From Doris montereyensis (lineage: Eukaryota; Mollusca; Gastropoda; Nudibranchia; Dorididae): 64,000 nucleotides of DNA. Below, piece after piece: positions 41,761 to 53,212 of the stretch; within the stretch, counting starts at the first letter, position 1; the number at the start of each line of letters is the position of its first letter. The stretch is from NCBI GenBank assembly GCA_037039925.1, contig JAXRKP010000237.1:322501-386500 (forward strand). Reading direction: 5' to 3'. A program made the translations under genes and the position numbers. A model generated the notes under the pieces. That model ran no database searches. It worked only from the letters and a program-made list of their open reading frames with translations, and was not told where the DNA came from.

Positions 41761-44633
41761 CTCCTGAAAACCTATTTGTATGATTCTATCTATTTAATAT
41801 GATCCAAACTATATGATCACATGTGTTTTTGATTTTTTTTTAGGTGAAGATGACAATTTTTGTCTAATTGAAAGATGCGCATAACAACAGAGTTTTTCTG
41901 CATTGAATGTTTCTATAAAATTCTAGACTTCTTTTTTAATGGCAAAGGAAATAAAAGATCTGAAATTGAACAGCCTGTGAAACAGCATTTGTTTTAATGG
42001 ATACAAAATCAAAAGATGTCAAACATTCATATCTTATTAGTATATTACTCATATTTAACTCTTCTAAGCAAGTTAATATATTATATATTTGTATGTGTTT
42101 GTTTCTTATTTCATTTTGTCATCAATGCATGCATACTAATATATTTTTTTAATTCATCTGTTGTATTATCACTTCACGTATTATTTCAACAATGTTGATA
42201 TTGCTGTTATTATATAGGATGCCTTAGTGTTTCATAGCATTTTCAAACATCTGAATAAAAAGCTATGTGATAATATGAATACCAGCAAAAATAAATTTAT
42301 TTGCACATTTAGCATTTTTTTCACTACCAATAGGAATGCATTTGAAACCAACAATTTATATTGTGGAACACTGCACTTTTTGCAATGTATGTCTTTGACA
42401 TATGCATCCTTCCTTCCTATTTTTGTATTATAAACAAATATCTGTTTACAGAAGGATGTTCATATACAACCATCTTGAAGCTTGGGTGGAAATGCTATGC
42501 CATAACTATGCAACTGCATAGTTTCTCATTTCCACTTCAAATCAAATCAATCTTTTCTTGTCCATGCTACTTTGTGTATTCTCAAAAAAAAATTTTTTGA
42601 AGATACATGATGTAAAAAAACCCCCAACAACAACCCAACAAAACCCAGAGGCGAAAAGGCAAACCTTTGTCTTTGAATTGATTTCACATCCATTTTCTAC
42701 GCAATTTTTATGAAAAAGGTCCCCCCCCCAATGTAACTCAGTAGAACTGTGTAGAATGTACTGTGTAGAATCTGATATGAATATAATTCTGCTGTAATTC
42801 AATATAGTTTGAATTGTAAATTTGTACATAATATGTCAGCAGACTGATCATTTAAAGAGGTTGTGGCTTCAAACCAAGTTTTGTACTGGTCATTGAATGC
42901 ATTTGGCAGCTCTGTTTCCTTCTGATATGTTTCATCTCATTGCTTCAACAAGAGGAAAGTCAATTTGGAATACATGTAAACTATGTTCTCAGTATTTTTG
43001 CTTTGTTTTTCCTTATAAGGTTAAACTATTTAAGCTGTATATATATTTTCTGCTGCGCATAGTTCTGGCTTTGTCTAATTTACTAATTTACATAATGGGA
43101 AAATCTAAATTGTGTTTATTGATGTGTTTTTCTTGTTTAGCTCTGAAATATTATAGATGGATTGGAGGAAGTGTCTACATTTTTCGTCTCCTTTTCACTC
43201 TTTTATTACTTATTAGATATCTCACTTTTGAGCAAGACAGCATGTTGTTTACATGCTGGCAATGAAGTTAGATGGCAACTAATACATTATTCATTAAAGA
43301 GTAGCTCTTGATTTCATTTATTCTATTTAATGTCACATTGTACGCCTGATAATGCGCAACAATGAAGAGTATGTTTCTTCCTCTCTTCCTTCTGTGTACT
43401 TAATGTTGTCTAGAGCTTGACTGAATGTCGTCTAGGAGCTTGATAATATATATAAATAAATTACAGTTCGGCTCATTTACAAGATGTGTTGCCAATGCCT
43501 CTTATATTATTAAACAAATATTTTGCTTTTCTTTTCTTGTATCTTTGAATTCAAATGACTCACATTTAAAAAAATCAGTTTCTTTTTATTTATTCATTTA
43601 TAATATTTATAGTTTCACATGTTATGTGTCGTAAATGATCTAAAAAAAATTCTTATCTTTTATATTCAAGTTTTTGTGAAGTTTATTTCTTCTTAAAAGA
43701 CCAAACCAGAGCTTTTCATCATATTTCTAGTACAATAAGACACAACAAATGACATGATGATACCGTATGAATTTTAACCAATATATTTTTTTGCTATTTT
43801 TCCATTTGACTGCAGCCCTTTTAGGTATTGGTCACTCCATACTACATGTGTTATATTGATAAAATGTTTTACTCTCAAGATAAAATTTTTCCCAATTCCA
43901 AGAACATGGTATTGATCCTGTGGTTTTTGTTCAAAACTCAATAGTCATGATGTTGCCATTCAAGAATTGGTACGGTTTTGTTTTTTTTTTTATTTCTTAA
44001 CATAAGAGAATTTGTTTTTAGCTTATCTTTTCTCACTATTTTGGGATGTGATTGGAGTAAATCGCTGGTTGTCGCGAAATGGATGTAGAAAGGATGCTCA
44101 AATGCTATTATTGATAGGCAGCTCATGTTTTGTATACTTGAGGAGGTGAGATGAACTGTGAGTGACATGGCCAGCAGTGACATCTCTGATCTTGAGCTTC
44201 GTCAAAGATGGTGATCATCATTAAAGATATAAATATAATTTGAAAATATGGAGGTGTGAAAAACTGGAGGTGTGTTCCTTTGCTTCATCTGCTATTTTTT
44301 AGCAAGATGTATTTTGTCTGTGAATTAACCCTGTGTATATAATATAAACCATGAGTATTTCAGCTTTGCAACAATAAAAATGAAAAACATTTCAAAACCG
44401 TATTACATATCCAGTAATAAGAAGTGATATACTAAGCATTGAAACATTATGCTTTTATCACTTTCTTCCTGTTATGCGAATTAGTCATGTACTCTCAGCT
44501 CGTTATATGCAACTTAAGAAAAAGATGTAACTTTTGTCTGTTTCCATATCAATAGCAGGAAACTTTTGTAGCCTTTCCATTGGAGGTTTTATGCCCTGCT
44601 ATGTTATCATTGTTTTTGTACTCTTATTGCCTT

Positions 44634-44775
44634 GTGGTGGGTGATTGGAGCTGCTGGTATATCCCACTTCTTTCCTTTCACTCTTTCGCTATTTTTTATC
44701 TTGCTGTTTCTTCTTAATTCACCTGAGATCACCCCATATGGTGAATGGGATAAATTTCAATGAATCAAACAAACC
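44634..44775 (+). repeat. Family A, copy 8
   Basis: GGAGCTGCTGGTATATCCCA start, GAGATCACCCCATATGGTGA, TTTCAATGAATCAAACAAAC end. Confidence 0.65.
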
Positions 44776-44811
44776 CATCATCTTGTGTATTGAGACGTTT
44801 TTGTTTCAAAT

Positions 44812-44925
44812 GCAGCTCTATTGTGCTACTTATAGGCTCTGTATCTTTCCTCTTTTTTTTTCCTCTTAATGCATCAGCACAATATGGTGGATGGATAAAT
44901 GAAGCAGGCAAACAAACAAACAAGT
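44812..44925 (+). repeat. Family A, copy 9 (partial)
   Basis: Only the middle and 3' part are visible: TCCTCTTAATGCATCAG, AATATGGTGGATGGATAAAT and a tail of AAACA repeats. Confidence 0.5.
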
Positions 44926-46124
44926 AGACCTGTGATTTACTTTTTTATATTAACACTTCATTCAATTCATTTATTTAATTCTATCATTGTGTATGGCAGT
45001 TTCTCTTAAAACAGTATAGTGCAGCTCGCTTTTAAATCTGCTTTGCTTCCGTAATACATTCTAGTTGTGTATAACACCCCTCTTTTAGTTCTTGTTACTA
45101 TAATTTTGCAATACTTTGTTTTCTAAATGTTTGTTTTCTTGTCTCTTAGTGACAGTGTCACCGTTTATAATATATCTGTAAGTTTGGATTCATAGTTGAA
45201 ATGAAGTATTCATGCCGGTTTTATCTGGCAACAGGCAAAAACCTGTCATTAAGTTCATGATTAATGCTTTAAATTTTGTGTTTGTTCTTTCGCTAGTGTT
45301 GAAAAAGAGATAACGTGAACGCAGATAGTTTTTTTAGTTATCCACATCATTCTGTTTGACTATTTTTCTATTAATAATCCTCTTGGAAAAGGACATAAAT
45401 CGACATCTTGTGTAAAGACCTGTGTCGTTAGAGAAGGGAAATGTGAGTGTAAAAGAGTGAAGGAAGCCTACCCCCCTCTCCCCTTTCCCCAAAAAAGAAG
45501 AAGGAGGAGGAGGAGAAGGAGAAAAAAATAATCCCAAACTTGGTTGTTTTGGGTAAATTTATTTCTTACTTTTAAACAACAATGAAAAACATGAACTAAT
45601 TGTCACCCTAATCAGTTTAAATCAAAATGATAATAAAATATACTTCCTCCTGTGATATGATATGTCAGTTGGACATATCCTTACTTTATGCAACCATCTT
45701 AAATCAAAAGACTTTCAAATATGTTTAATTTAAATGATGCTTTATTAATTTGAAAATATGCACAACTGTGAAAAGGAAACAGTCCTTTTCTTTCTTTGTT
45801 TTTCAAATGATATAAAGTGTTACTAAGCAGCCAAGGATTGCTGGCCTTGATTATTCCTCATTTCTGTTGTATGTTTTCTTCTTATCAAACAGCTTGCTTT
45901 TTTCCTAACACTTAAAGACTGATATCATGCCAGTATATTTTGTACTAAAGAAATGAAATTTTATCTTATTTACCTTTACCGTCTCCGTTAGAGATCAAAC
46001 ATATATTAATTTCATCAGATTTGCTTGATAGATTCAGGAAAGCATAAAAGATTTAATCTTTGAAAAAAGCAAGGGGGAGAACAGGCCTCTGAATTCATTT
46101 AACTATATGTAATTGTATGTGTTT

Positions 46125-46400
46125 GGTGTCGACGGTGGCCTAGGGACTAAGTTACAGGACTTGGGATCATGAGATTCTGGGTTCAAATCATAGCAATGCT
46201 AGATCTGATGTTGTGTTCCTTGGGAAACACACTTAATACGCACTTTTCCCACTCAACTCAAGGACAGATGTGTACCGGTAACAGCTTTAGAGTAAAAAAC
46301 CAGCCTAGCATCAGTTGAAGAGGTTATTATTGTCATGCTATAGAAACTGGGATAAGCACCGTCTCTATGGGCCTTAAATGCCTTGAAGGAAGGAATTGTA
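46125..46400 (+). repeat. Family C, copy 5 (plus strand)
   Basis: Full order on the plus strand: GGTGGCCTAGGGACTAAGTT, TGGGTTCAAATCATAGC, TGTGTTCCTTGGGAAACACA, GCTATAGAAACTGGGATAAG, TCTATGGGCC and CCTTGAAGGAA. Confidence 0.7.
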
Positions 46401-46597
46401 TGCATTTAAAGCCTGTGTTCGAGGGCACTGTCAACATTACGAATGAAACATTATGGGCTGACAATGGCAATGATCTTTACATGAATTGTTTGTGAAAGTG
46501 CAAAACCTTGATGACCTAAAGGATGGCACACCTTAATATGACTTCTAATGTTTATTCATAACGTAAAAAAAAGTATTTACAATCGTTTATTTCTTCT

Positions 46598-46870
46598 GGC
46601 TGGCTCTCTTCAGTTCTACTTCTAATTATGCACACATTGCATGTCCTTGTGAACCGTATGTGGGCAGTTGGTTGGCTCTCTTCAGTTCTAATTATGCACA
46701 CATTGCATATTGCATGTCCTTGTGAACCGTGTGGGCAGTTGGCTGGCTCTCTTCAGTTCTAATTATGCACACATTGCATATTGCATGTCCTTGTGAACCA
46801 TGTGTGGGCAGTTGGCTGGCTCTCTTCAGTTCTAATTATGCACACATTGCATATTGCATGTCCTTGTGAA
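46598..46870 (+). repeat. Tandem array, about 73-bp unit, leading into family A
   Basis: About four copies of a unit with GGCTGGCTCTCTTCAGTTCT, TGCACACATTGCATATTGCA and GTGAACCGTGTGTGGGCAGT. The GGGCAGTTGGCTGG phrase inside each unit is also the 5' end of the family A copy that follows. Confidence 0.85.
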
Positions 46871-47010
46871 CCGTGTGTGGGCAGTTGGCTGGTTCTACTG
46901 ATAGGTCCTACTTCTTTCCTTTCAGTTTCACTCTCACTTATCTTTCATCTTGCTATTTCCACTTAGTTCATCCTGAGATCACCACATATGGTGGATGTTA
47001 ATATTAATCA
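46871..47010 (+). repeat. Family A, copy 10
   Basis: GGGCAGTTGGCTGGTTCTAC start, GAGATCACCACATATGGTGG; the tail is replaced by ATCAATCAATC repeats. Confidence 0.65.
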
Positions 47011-47447
47011 ATCAGTCAATCAATCAATGTCCTCCTTGTCTTTTTTTCTATTTTGAAGTTAGGCGCAAAATTGTGTACATCTTGTGTGGGAATTTAAACT
47101 GTTTTTATTTATAAAATCCCTGATTCTTGCCCTGAATGCTGTGAATACAAACGTCTGTGGAAACTTAAATTGTCAACTTTTAGTGTGGCAATTTATCTTA
47201 CTGAAAAAATAGGAAATTCCTTTGAAAAAAGTACTCTGTAATTTGTCATTTTCTTTGTATTTTATTTTATTATATTGTGTGTTTGTTACCTTGGTTTTTT
47301 TTGGTTTTTTTTAACTTTTGTCATTCGCCTCGCTGTATTCTCTGTATTGTGGTATTGGAATTTGCCAGTTTTCTTTGAGTACATGATGAACATTTGAAAT
47401 TATTTACTGTGCATAGATTCATTTGAACTTTCCATTCGAACGTTCTT

Positions 47448-47568
<121 letters not shown>

Positions 47569-47954
47569 TATTAAACCTTTATTAGACATATATGATGTTA
47601 AACCTTTATTAGACATAATGATATATATACTATATTGTATCGCATTTCAAATACTTTGTATATTGATAAAGCATTATTTCTATTTCTACACAATATTGTA
47701 CACTTAGATAAATAAAAATAAATGGAAGATGTTGTACCATATTTACTGTAATATTTTGTGACCTCTGAGTATTGTGTCGTTTAAATGTAGCGAATTACAA
47801 TCAACTGATTGTCATAACATGGATGTGGGCGGTCAGTGGGTGCTGCTGTGTGGAAATATTTTGAAACATCAACTATTGTTGAATGATGATTTAGATGGTC
47901 ATGTCAGTAAAAATTGCATTTTTCTTTATGCCTGAACATCTTTCTTTCTTTCTT

Positions 47955-48060
47955 TATCAGTTCCCATTCTACATTCCAGCGTATGGGTTCAAATATTCCA
48001 ATATGGTCTCTCTCCAGGCTGTTCTGTCCTGGCATTTTCTGATTTATGCCTGAACATTGA
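47955..48060. repeat. Partial copy of the 20.6-kb repeat
   Basis: TATCAGTTCCCATTCTACAT and CAGGCTGTTCTGTCCTGGCA correspond to the left part of the repeat at 20690-20775. Confidence 0.5.
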
Positions 48061-48539
48061 TGTTTGAAATATGTTGAATCAGAATATGGGGAAGGAGTGT
48101 TGTTAGAAGTTTGCTAAACGATCAACATAATTTCATAAAAAAAACGTGTAGAGATACCAATGTACACTTGGTATGGAGACCACCATTTTCATCTCATCAT
48201 TTACATTATGGAGGAAGCTCCAAGGGTTTACATAGCTTTGGTGTTGCTAACATAGTACATGACAACACTGCCCTTACACAAATGCTGTACCAGTGGTGTG
48301 TATAGTAGGATGATCATTTCGATCATGTTCTTTGCATCATTATCATCATTATCATCATTATTATCCTCATGAAAGCCTTTCACCCTGCCGGGGCATATGT
48401 CACAGACAAGAGATTTTTAGCTCATTCCAGCTAACATCCAGTCTCTTTCGATATTTTCCAATCTTTCTGAATTTATCCAAATAATGTCATGCTGCTTTGA
48501 TTCGTACTCTGGTATCGTCTTCATGATGTTGTCTTTGAA

Positions 48540-48860
48540 AAGGAGACTAGGAGGTCCAGAGGCAAGGTGTCAGCCTCTCAAGCAAAAGGTTGTGGGTTTG
48601 TGCTCGACAGATTTTAACATTTTCTCGAGTTTTTCGACTAAAACTAAAACCCAGCCCCTGGTCAAGATGAGTGGATCCACACCTGATTTCATCGAAGATA
48701 GACAATACAAAGGATATCCCATGTGCAGATCACAAGTCTATGCACGTTAAAGATCCCTTGGCTGTTTACAAGGCAGTCAATTTAAAAAAATCCTTCCAAA
48801 AACTCAAGATCATCTTAGGTGTGATCATCTTAGGTGTGGATGTTCGTAAAATCAAATAAT
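48540..48860 (+). repeat. Family E, plus-strand copy
   Basis: GGAGGTCCAGAGGCAAGGTG, GCCTCTCAAGCAAAAGGTTG, TTTCTCGAGTTTTTCGACTA, ATGCACGTTAAAGATCCCTT and GGCTGTTTACAAGGCAGTCA match the head and middle of the long copy. Confidence 0.6.
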
Positions 48861-49494
48861 TTTGTTTTAATAACAAGCAACGTCCTATTATTTCAGTAGC
48901 TCTGATTGGTTGGCTGGGAGCCAAGCTAAAGCCACACTCAGCAAAGTTGAAAACTGAGCGATATCTTTGGTTAGGGAAAGTTCAGACCATGTCTAAAATA
49001 GTTGTATAATGTGATATCCTGTGGCTGAGCATTTCATCACAATCTTGTCTTTGAATATTTCTCTACAAAGCAATTCATATTTATTGTGAAGGAGGCAGAA
49101 ATATTTTGAGGCATTTAAGTTAAAATTTCATCTGTCTTCACCATCAATAAAAATTAGCTTTTTAGGAATCTTGTATGATTAAAAAAAAAATGTAAACAAA
49201 TTTTTTTCAAAAATAAGGAAAAATTGCTGTATACATTCACACAAGGATAGTTATAGTACATGTATTGCAATTGTAAAAATGTGTTCAGGTTGGAGAGAAA
49301 TATTAGATTGGATAATGTGTGTGCTAAGTTGCAGCCAGATTGATTGAACAAATGGAAACCTATATATGTAAATTGAAATTTATCAAAAATGTATCACGGA
49401 AATCTAAATTGAGGCTGTTATACGGAAGATAAACACATTCCTTCACACTACTTTACATTTATTCCCTCATGGTGATGTCAAAACAAAAATTGGG

Positions 49495-50165
49495 TATAAC
49501 CAAAATCTTTTAGACTATTGAGCATAACCATCTATCTTTTAGACTATTGGGTATAACCATCTATCTTTTAGACTATTGAGCATAACCATCTATCTATTGG
49601 GTATAACCATCTATCTTTTAGACTATTGAGCATAACCATCTATCTTTTAGATTATTGGGTATAACCATCTATCTATTTTTATCTTTTAGATTATTGGGTA
49701 TAACCATCTATCTTTTAGACTATTGGGTATAACTATTGGGTATAACCATCTATCTTTTAGACTATTGGGTATAACCATCTATCTTTTAAACTATTGGGTA
49801 TAACCATCTATCTTTTAGACTATTGGGTATAACCATCTATCTACTTTAGATATTATATCCATCTATCTTTTGGTAATGTCAAAACAAATCTTTTAGACTA
49901 TTGGGCATAACCATCTATCTTTTAGACTATTGGGTATAACCATCTATCTTTTAGACTATTGGGTATAACCATCTATCTTTTAGACTATTGGGTATAACCA
50001 TCTATCTTTTAGACTATTGGGTATAACCATCTATCTTTTAGACTAGACTATTGGGTATAGTCATCTATCTTTTAGACTGTGGGTATAACTATCTATCAGA
50101 CTATTGGGTATAGCCATCTATCTTTTAGACTATTGGGTATAACCATCTATCTTTTAGACTAAGTC
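49495..50165. repeat. Minisatellite, 29-bp unit
   Basis: About 22 copies with TATAACCATCTATCTTTTAG and ACTATTGGG, plus truncated and rearranged units (49660-49740, 49840-49890). Confidence 0.92.
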
Positions 50166-50727
50166 TAAATCAAATCAGCTCCAGGACCCACACTCATTTA
50201 AAATACTCAACAAAAAGCTTTTAAAAAACACATCAAAACCGTTTAATTTGCATCAATGATAAGGTTAACATTCATACAAATACAAAAACATGTATCAGAA
50301 AACACTTCATGTTCAAAATCTGCATGCATTTATCGACTTAAGTAGAGCAAGAAATGGCAGTCATTTGGACATGTAATTGTGATGTTACAATTCAAACAAA
50401 CAAACAAACAAACAAGAATGAAAAGCAAAATGGAACATCACAATAATATAGTTTGTTAATTGTTATTCTTTTAAAAAACTGAATAAAAGAGAATGTTTCT
50501 TTCTTTGCATTTCATATGAAACAGTATGTGTTGCAGTTAAGAAATGCTCTAAGCAAGCAACTTTGATGAATTTTAATACAAGCCAGGTAGTATAATATGA
50601 ATGATTTGGGGCAGAACTCCTAAAAAAGCTACCACTTTGAAATGTGCTTTGGTATAGCTCAGTGTAAAGGAATAATTCATTACTTGTAAAAATATCACAG
50701 GGCCCAATGTAAATGCAGTATTACTTT

Positions 50728-50778
50728 TTATTTTTTGTCTTTTTCACTTGCAGTAATCATAGCTAGAGCCTTTGAAGC
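50728..50778 (-). CDS. TPR protein, terminal exon
   Basis: On the minus strand an acceptor TTTTCAG precedes 16 codons reading ASKALAMITASEKDKK and a TAA stop. Phase 0 matches the exon at 51465-51683 exactly. A lysine-rich tail after the last TPR helix is common. Short, so support rests on the phase match and sense. Confidence 0.72.
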   Translation of the reverse strand, partial: ASKALAMITASEKDKK

Positions 50779-50929
50779 CTGAAAACAAAATAAGATGAAA
50801 AAGGAAAAAAAGCGGTTTAAAAAGTTCAAATGATTAAAGCATGTTAAATAAAACTAAAAGTAAATTTTACTTTTTAGGTGAACAATCAAAATCTCTCTTA
50901 TTGTTAGTATTTAATATTATAACTTAAAA

Positions 50930-51060
50930 GGCTTGGATTTTACTCGAAAAAAACTCGAGAACATTTGTCGTTGGCGAGGCTTGAACCCTACGACCTTTGG
51001 GTTGAGAGGCCAACACCTTGTCTCTGGACTACCGAATCCCCCGGCCTCTTGGAAATCCTA
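50930..51060 (-). repeat. Family E, head fragment
   Basis: Minus orientation: GGATTCGGTAGTCCAGAGAC, GGTGTTGGCCTCTCAACCC, GTAGGGTTCAAGCCTCGCC, CTCGAGTTTTTTTCGAGTAA. The tRNA-like head is well kept; it lies in the intron between the two TPR-protein exons. Confidence 0.6.
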
Positions 51061-51464
51061 TCTTTCCATTGCTAGTATGCCAGGGTCTGTTGTCGATTTG
51101 AGCATGATATTATAAACAACAAGCATGGGTGATATCAAGTACGATTATTAAATCAAGTCAGTATTCAATTCTGGGGTCACGTGGGTAGGCATGAACGATA
51201 CCATTTCAACTTTTTTTTTATTATAATTATAACACCTTCTGTGAAAGGCAATTATGTGCAAATGTGAGGGAAAATGAAATTTGCATTCATTGAACGTCAC
51301 TTCTGTAACGATTTAGGGACCATTTAGAACCTACGTGCAAAAGATAGTTACTCTTCTTGGCTTGATCATAGAGCCCGTGACGCACAAAGAACGACCAGCT
51401 CAGAATTATAAATAAGCATGTATACAAATATTTTTATGTGCAGAAATGAAATTGAATTGTTTAC

Positions 51465-51683
51465 CTGCTCACAGACACTCTTATTTTTGGTAAATCTCTT
51501 GAGAATTTCGTTGAACGTCTGTTTAGCGACGTCCAGTTGTTGCAAACGAATGGCTACGTCACCCCGCATCATCCAGTGGTTGACGTTGTTCGGCTCAAGT
51601 TCAACCAACTGCTTGGTGAGTTTGATGACGTCATCATATTTATCTGCCTCATATCGTTTATTAGCAAGACTAGCCACAAAGTT
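51465..51683 (-). CDS. TPR protein, penultimate exon
   Basis: Minus-strand acceptor CTTTCCATAG, donor GTAAAC, 73 codons with no indel. It reads NFVASLANKRYEADKYDDVI, KLTKQLVELEPNNVNHWMMR, GDVAIRLQQLDVAKQTFNEI and LKRFTKNKSVCEQ. The Y..A/V..L...L.P.N...W...G......D.A...F..I spacing is that of tetratricopeptide repeats, about two 34-residue units. TPRs mediate protein-protein binding. I do not recognise the parent gene. Its upstream exons are not visible between here and the SMYD4-like gene, so either they are lost among repeats or that gene sits inside one of its introns. Confidence 0.8.
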
Positions 51684-51737
51684 CTATGGAAAGAAAGGAG
51701 TTGGTTTGATTGGTAAGTAAAAGTAAAATTATTACAT

Positions 51738-52015
51738 GGCCATTTAGGCTCATAGAGCAGGAGCATATCCCGATTTCTGTAGCGTGAAACGGAACAGGTA
51801 TTTTAATCACCTCCTGAACAGGATGCTAGTCTGGCGCAGGTTTTACTCCCAAGTTTGCGCTTTTACTCATTCGCACCTGGGTCGAGAAGGGAAATGCGCG
51901 TTAAGTGTCTTTCTCAAGGAACACAACGTCGGACCTAGCTTTGCTAGGATTTGAACTCGGGACCTCATGACCCCAAGTCTAGGAGTCCCTAACCGCTTAG
52001 TCACCAACACCACCA
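51738..52015 (-). repeat. Family C, copy 6
   Basis: Minus orientation and well preserved: AGGATTTGAACTCGGGACC (B box), CCTAACCGCTTAGTCACCAA (A box side), CTCAAGGAACACAACGTCGG, TTCTGTAGCGTGAAACGGAA. It lies upstream of the TPR-protein exon on the minus strand. Confidence 0.72.
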
Positions 52016-52084
52016 TAGTGGGTTTGATTGGCCCATTGTTGTTACGACAGTTGTAGCAGTTTAATTTTAAAAAAATTGTTTTGA

Positions 52085-52715
52085 TTTTTACCCACATCCA
52101 CAGACTACTATTACAAAAGGTGATTTCGGGGTTTTTGATAGGATTTTCATGAGAGAATTTATATAGCTCCTTCTTTCCAGGTGCAGCTGTGGGGACGTCT
52201 GAACTATTTGCACTTTTCGGTCAGGGCCTTCCGTCCCGATTTCATTTCTGTCTGGGTGTGCTCCCGTAGGCTTTGATCATCCAAGATCTTCCCCACAAGC
52301 CAGTGGAGGTTTGAAATAAGAGTTTTCCCTCTCCTAGACAGACTACCTACCATGCTTAACGAGCTGTCTCTAGGTGGGGTGTCCATATTAGTCTTGCCTC
52401 TACCCCTCGACCTGTCCAGCTTGGGTGACCCTTTTAATTATGCCTGGACTGTCCTGTTAACAGCCAAGGGATTTTTACGTGCATAAAGTGTTGTGACCTG
52501 CACAGGGGACCTCCTTTTTTATCATACGTCTCTAAAGGGACTAGATATCGATCCATCTGCCCGGACTAGGGAATGGATTTTACTCCAAAAAAAAAACGCA
52601 ACAACTGGAGACAATATTTTAACCTGTCGGGCACGAACCCACCACTTTTTGGTTGAGAGGCTGACTCCTTGCCTCGGGACCACTGAGTCCCCAGCTGTAT
52701 CAGACAATAGTATAA
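52085..52715 (-). repeat. Dispersed repeat family E, long copy (tRNA-headed, about 550-600 bp)
   Basis: Minus orientation. Head at 52620-52700 with GACTCAGTGGTCC, GCCTCTCAACC and GTGGGTTCGTGCCC (B-box-like), then AAATCCCTTGGCTGTTAACA, CTGGACAGGTCGAGG, GGACACCCCACCTAGAGAC and ATCTTGGATGATCAAAGCC. The most complete copy in the window; no coding capacity seen. Confidence 0.62.
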
Positions 52716-52779
52716 AGTGTAAAGACAAATGGTTGGGCAAGGGGCGTGTTGAAACTGACTATTAAGTACAAAAGATAAA

Positions 52780-52940
52780 CAGTGAAACCCCATAGGGACA
52801 AAGATGAGACAAATAACATAAAGGAATTAAAAGAAATATAAAAGCAAACTTTGGACAACGGACAGCATCGAACCAGCGACCTCCAAGTCATTGCTCATCG
52901 CCTGGTCATGAAAAAAGGGGGACTAAGAATTTTCTAACCA
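52780..52940. repeat. Family D, copy 3
   Basis: GGGACAAAGATGAGACAAAT, GCATCGAACCAGCGACCTCC, GGTCATGAAAAAAGGGGGAC. Confidence 0.58.
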
Positions 52941-52959
52941 CAATCCTTATTACACCGTT

Positions 52960-53165
52960 TACAAAAAGAAACGCATATCATATCTAAAAAAAAATGTCAT
53001 AAAAATAATGCATATCATATCTAAAAAAAAAATGTCATAAAAATAATCACATATCATATCTAAACAAAAAATGTCACAAAAAATAATCACATATCTTATC
53101 TAAAAAAAAAATGTCATAAAAATAATCGCATATCATATCTAAACAAAAAATGTCACAAAATGAAA
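52960..53165. repeat. Tandem array, about 38-bp unit
   Basis: Five copies with CACATATCATATCTAAA and AAAATGTCATAAAAATAAT. It leads directly into the 22-bp array. Confidence 0.88.
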
Positions 53166-53212
53166 CACATATCATAATATCTAGAGAGAGAGAGAGAGAG
53201 AGAGAGAGAGTC

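Noticed and set aside
49495..50165. Repeat array considered as a CRISPR array
   Set aside because: Units are contiguous 29-mers with no unique spacers, in an animal genome; it is a minisatellite.
50933..51060. Possible tRNA gene (family E head)
   Set aside because: A- and B-box-like motifs are present but the same head recurs in three other copies joined to the same non-tRNA body.
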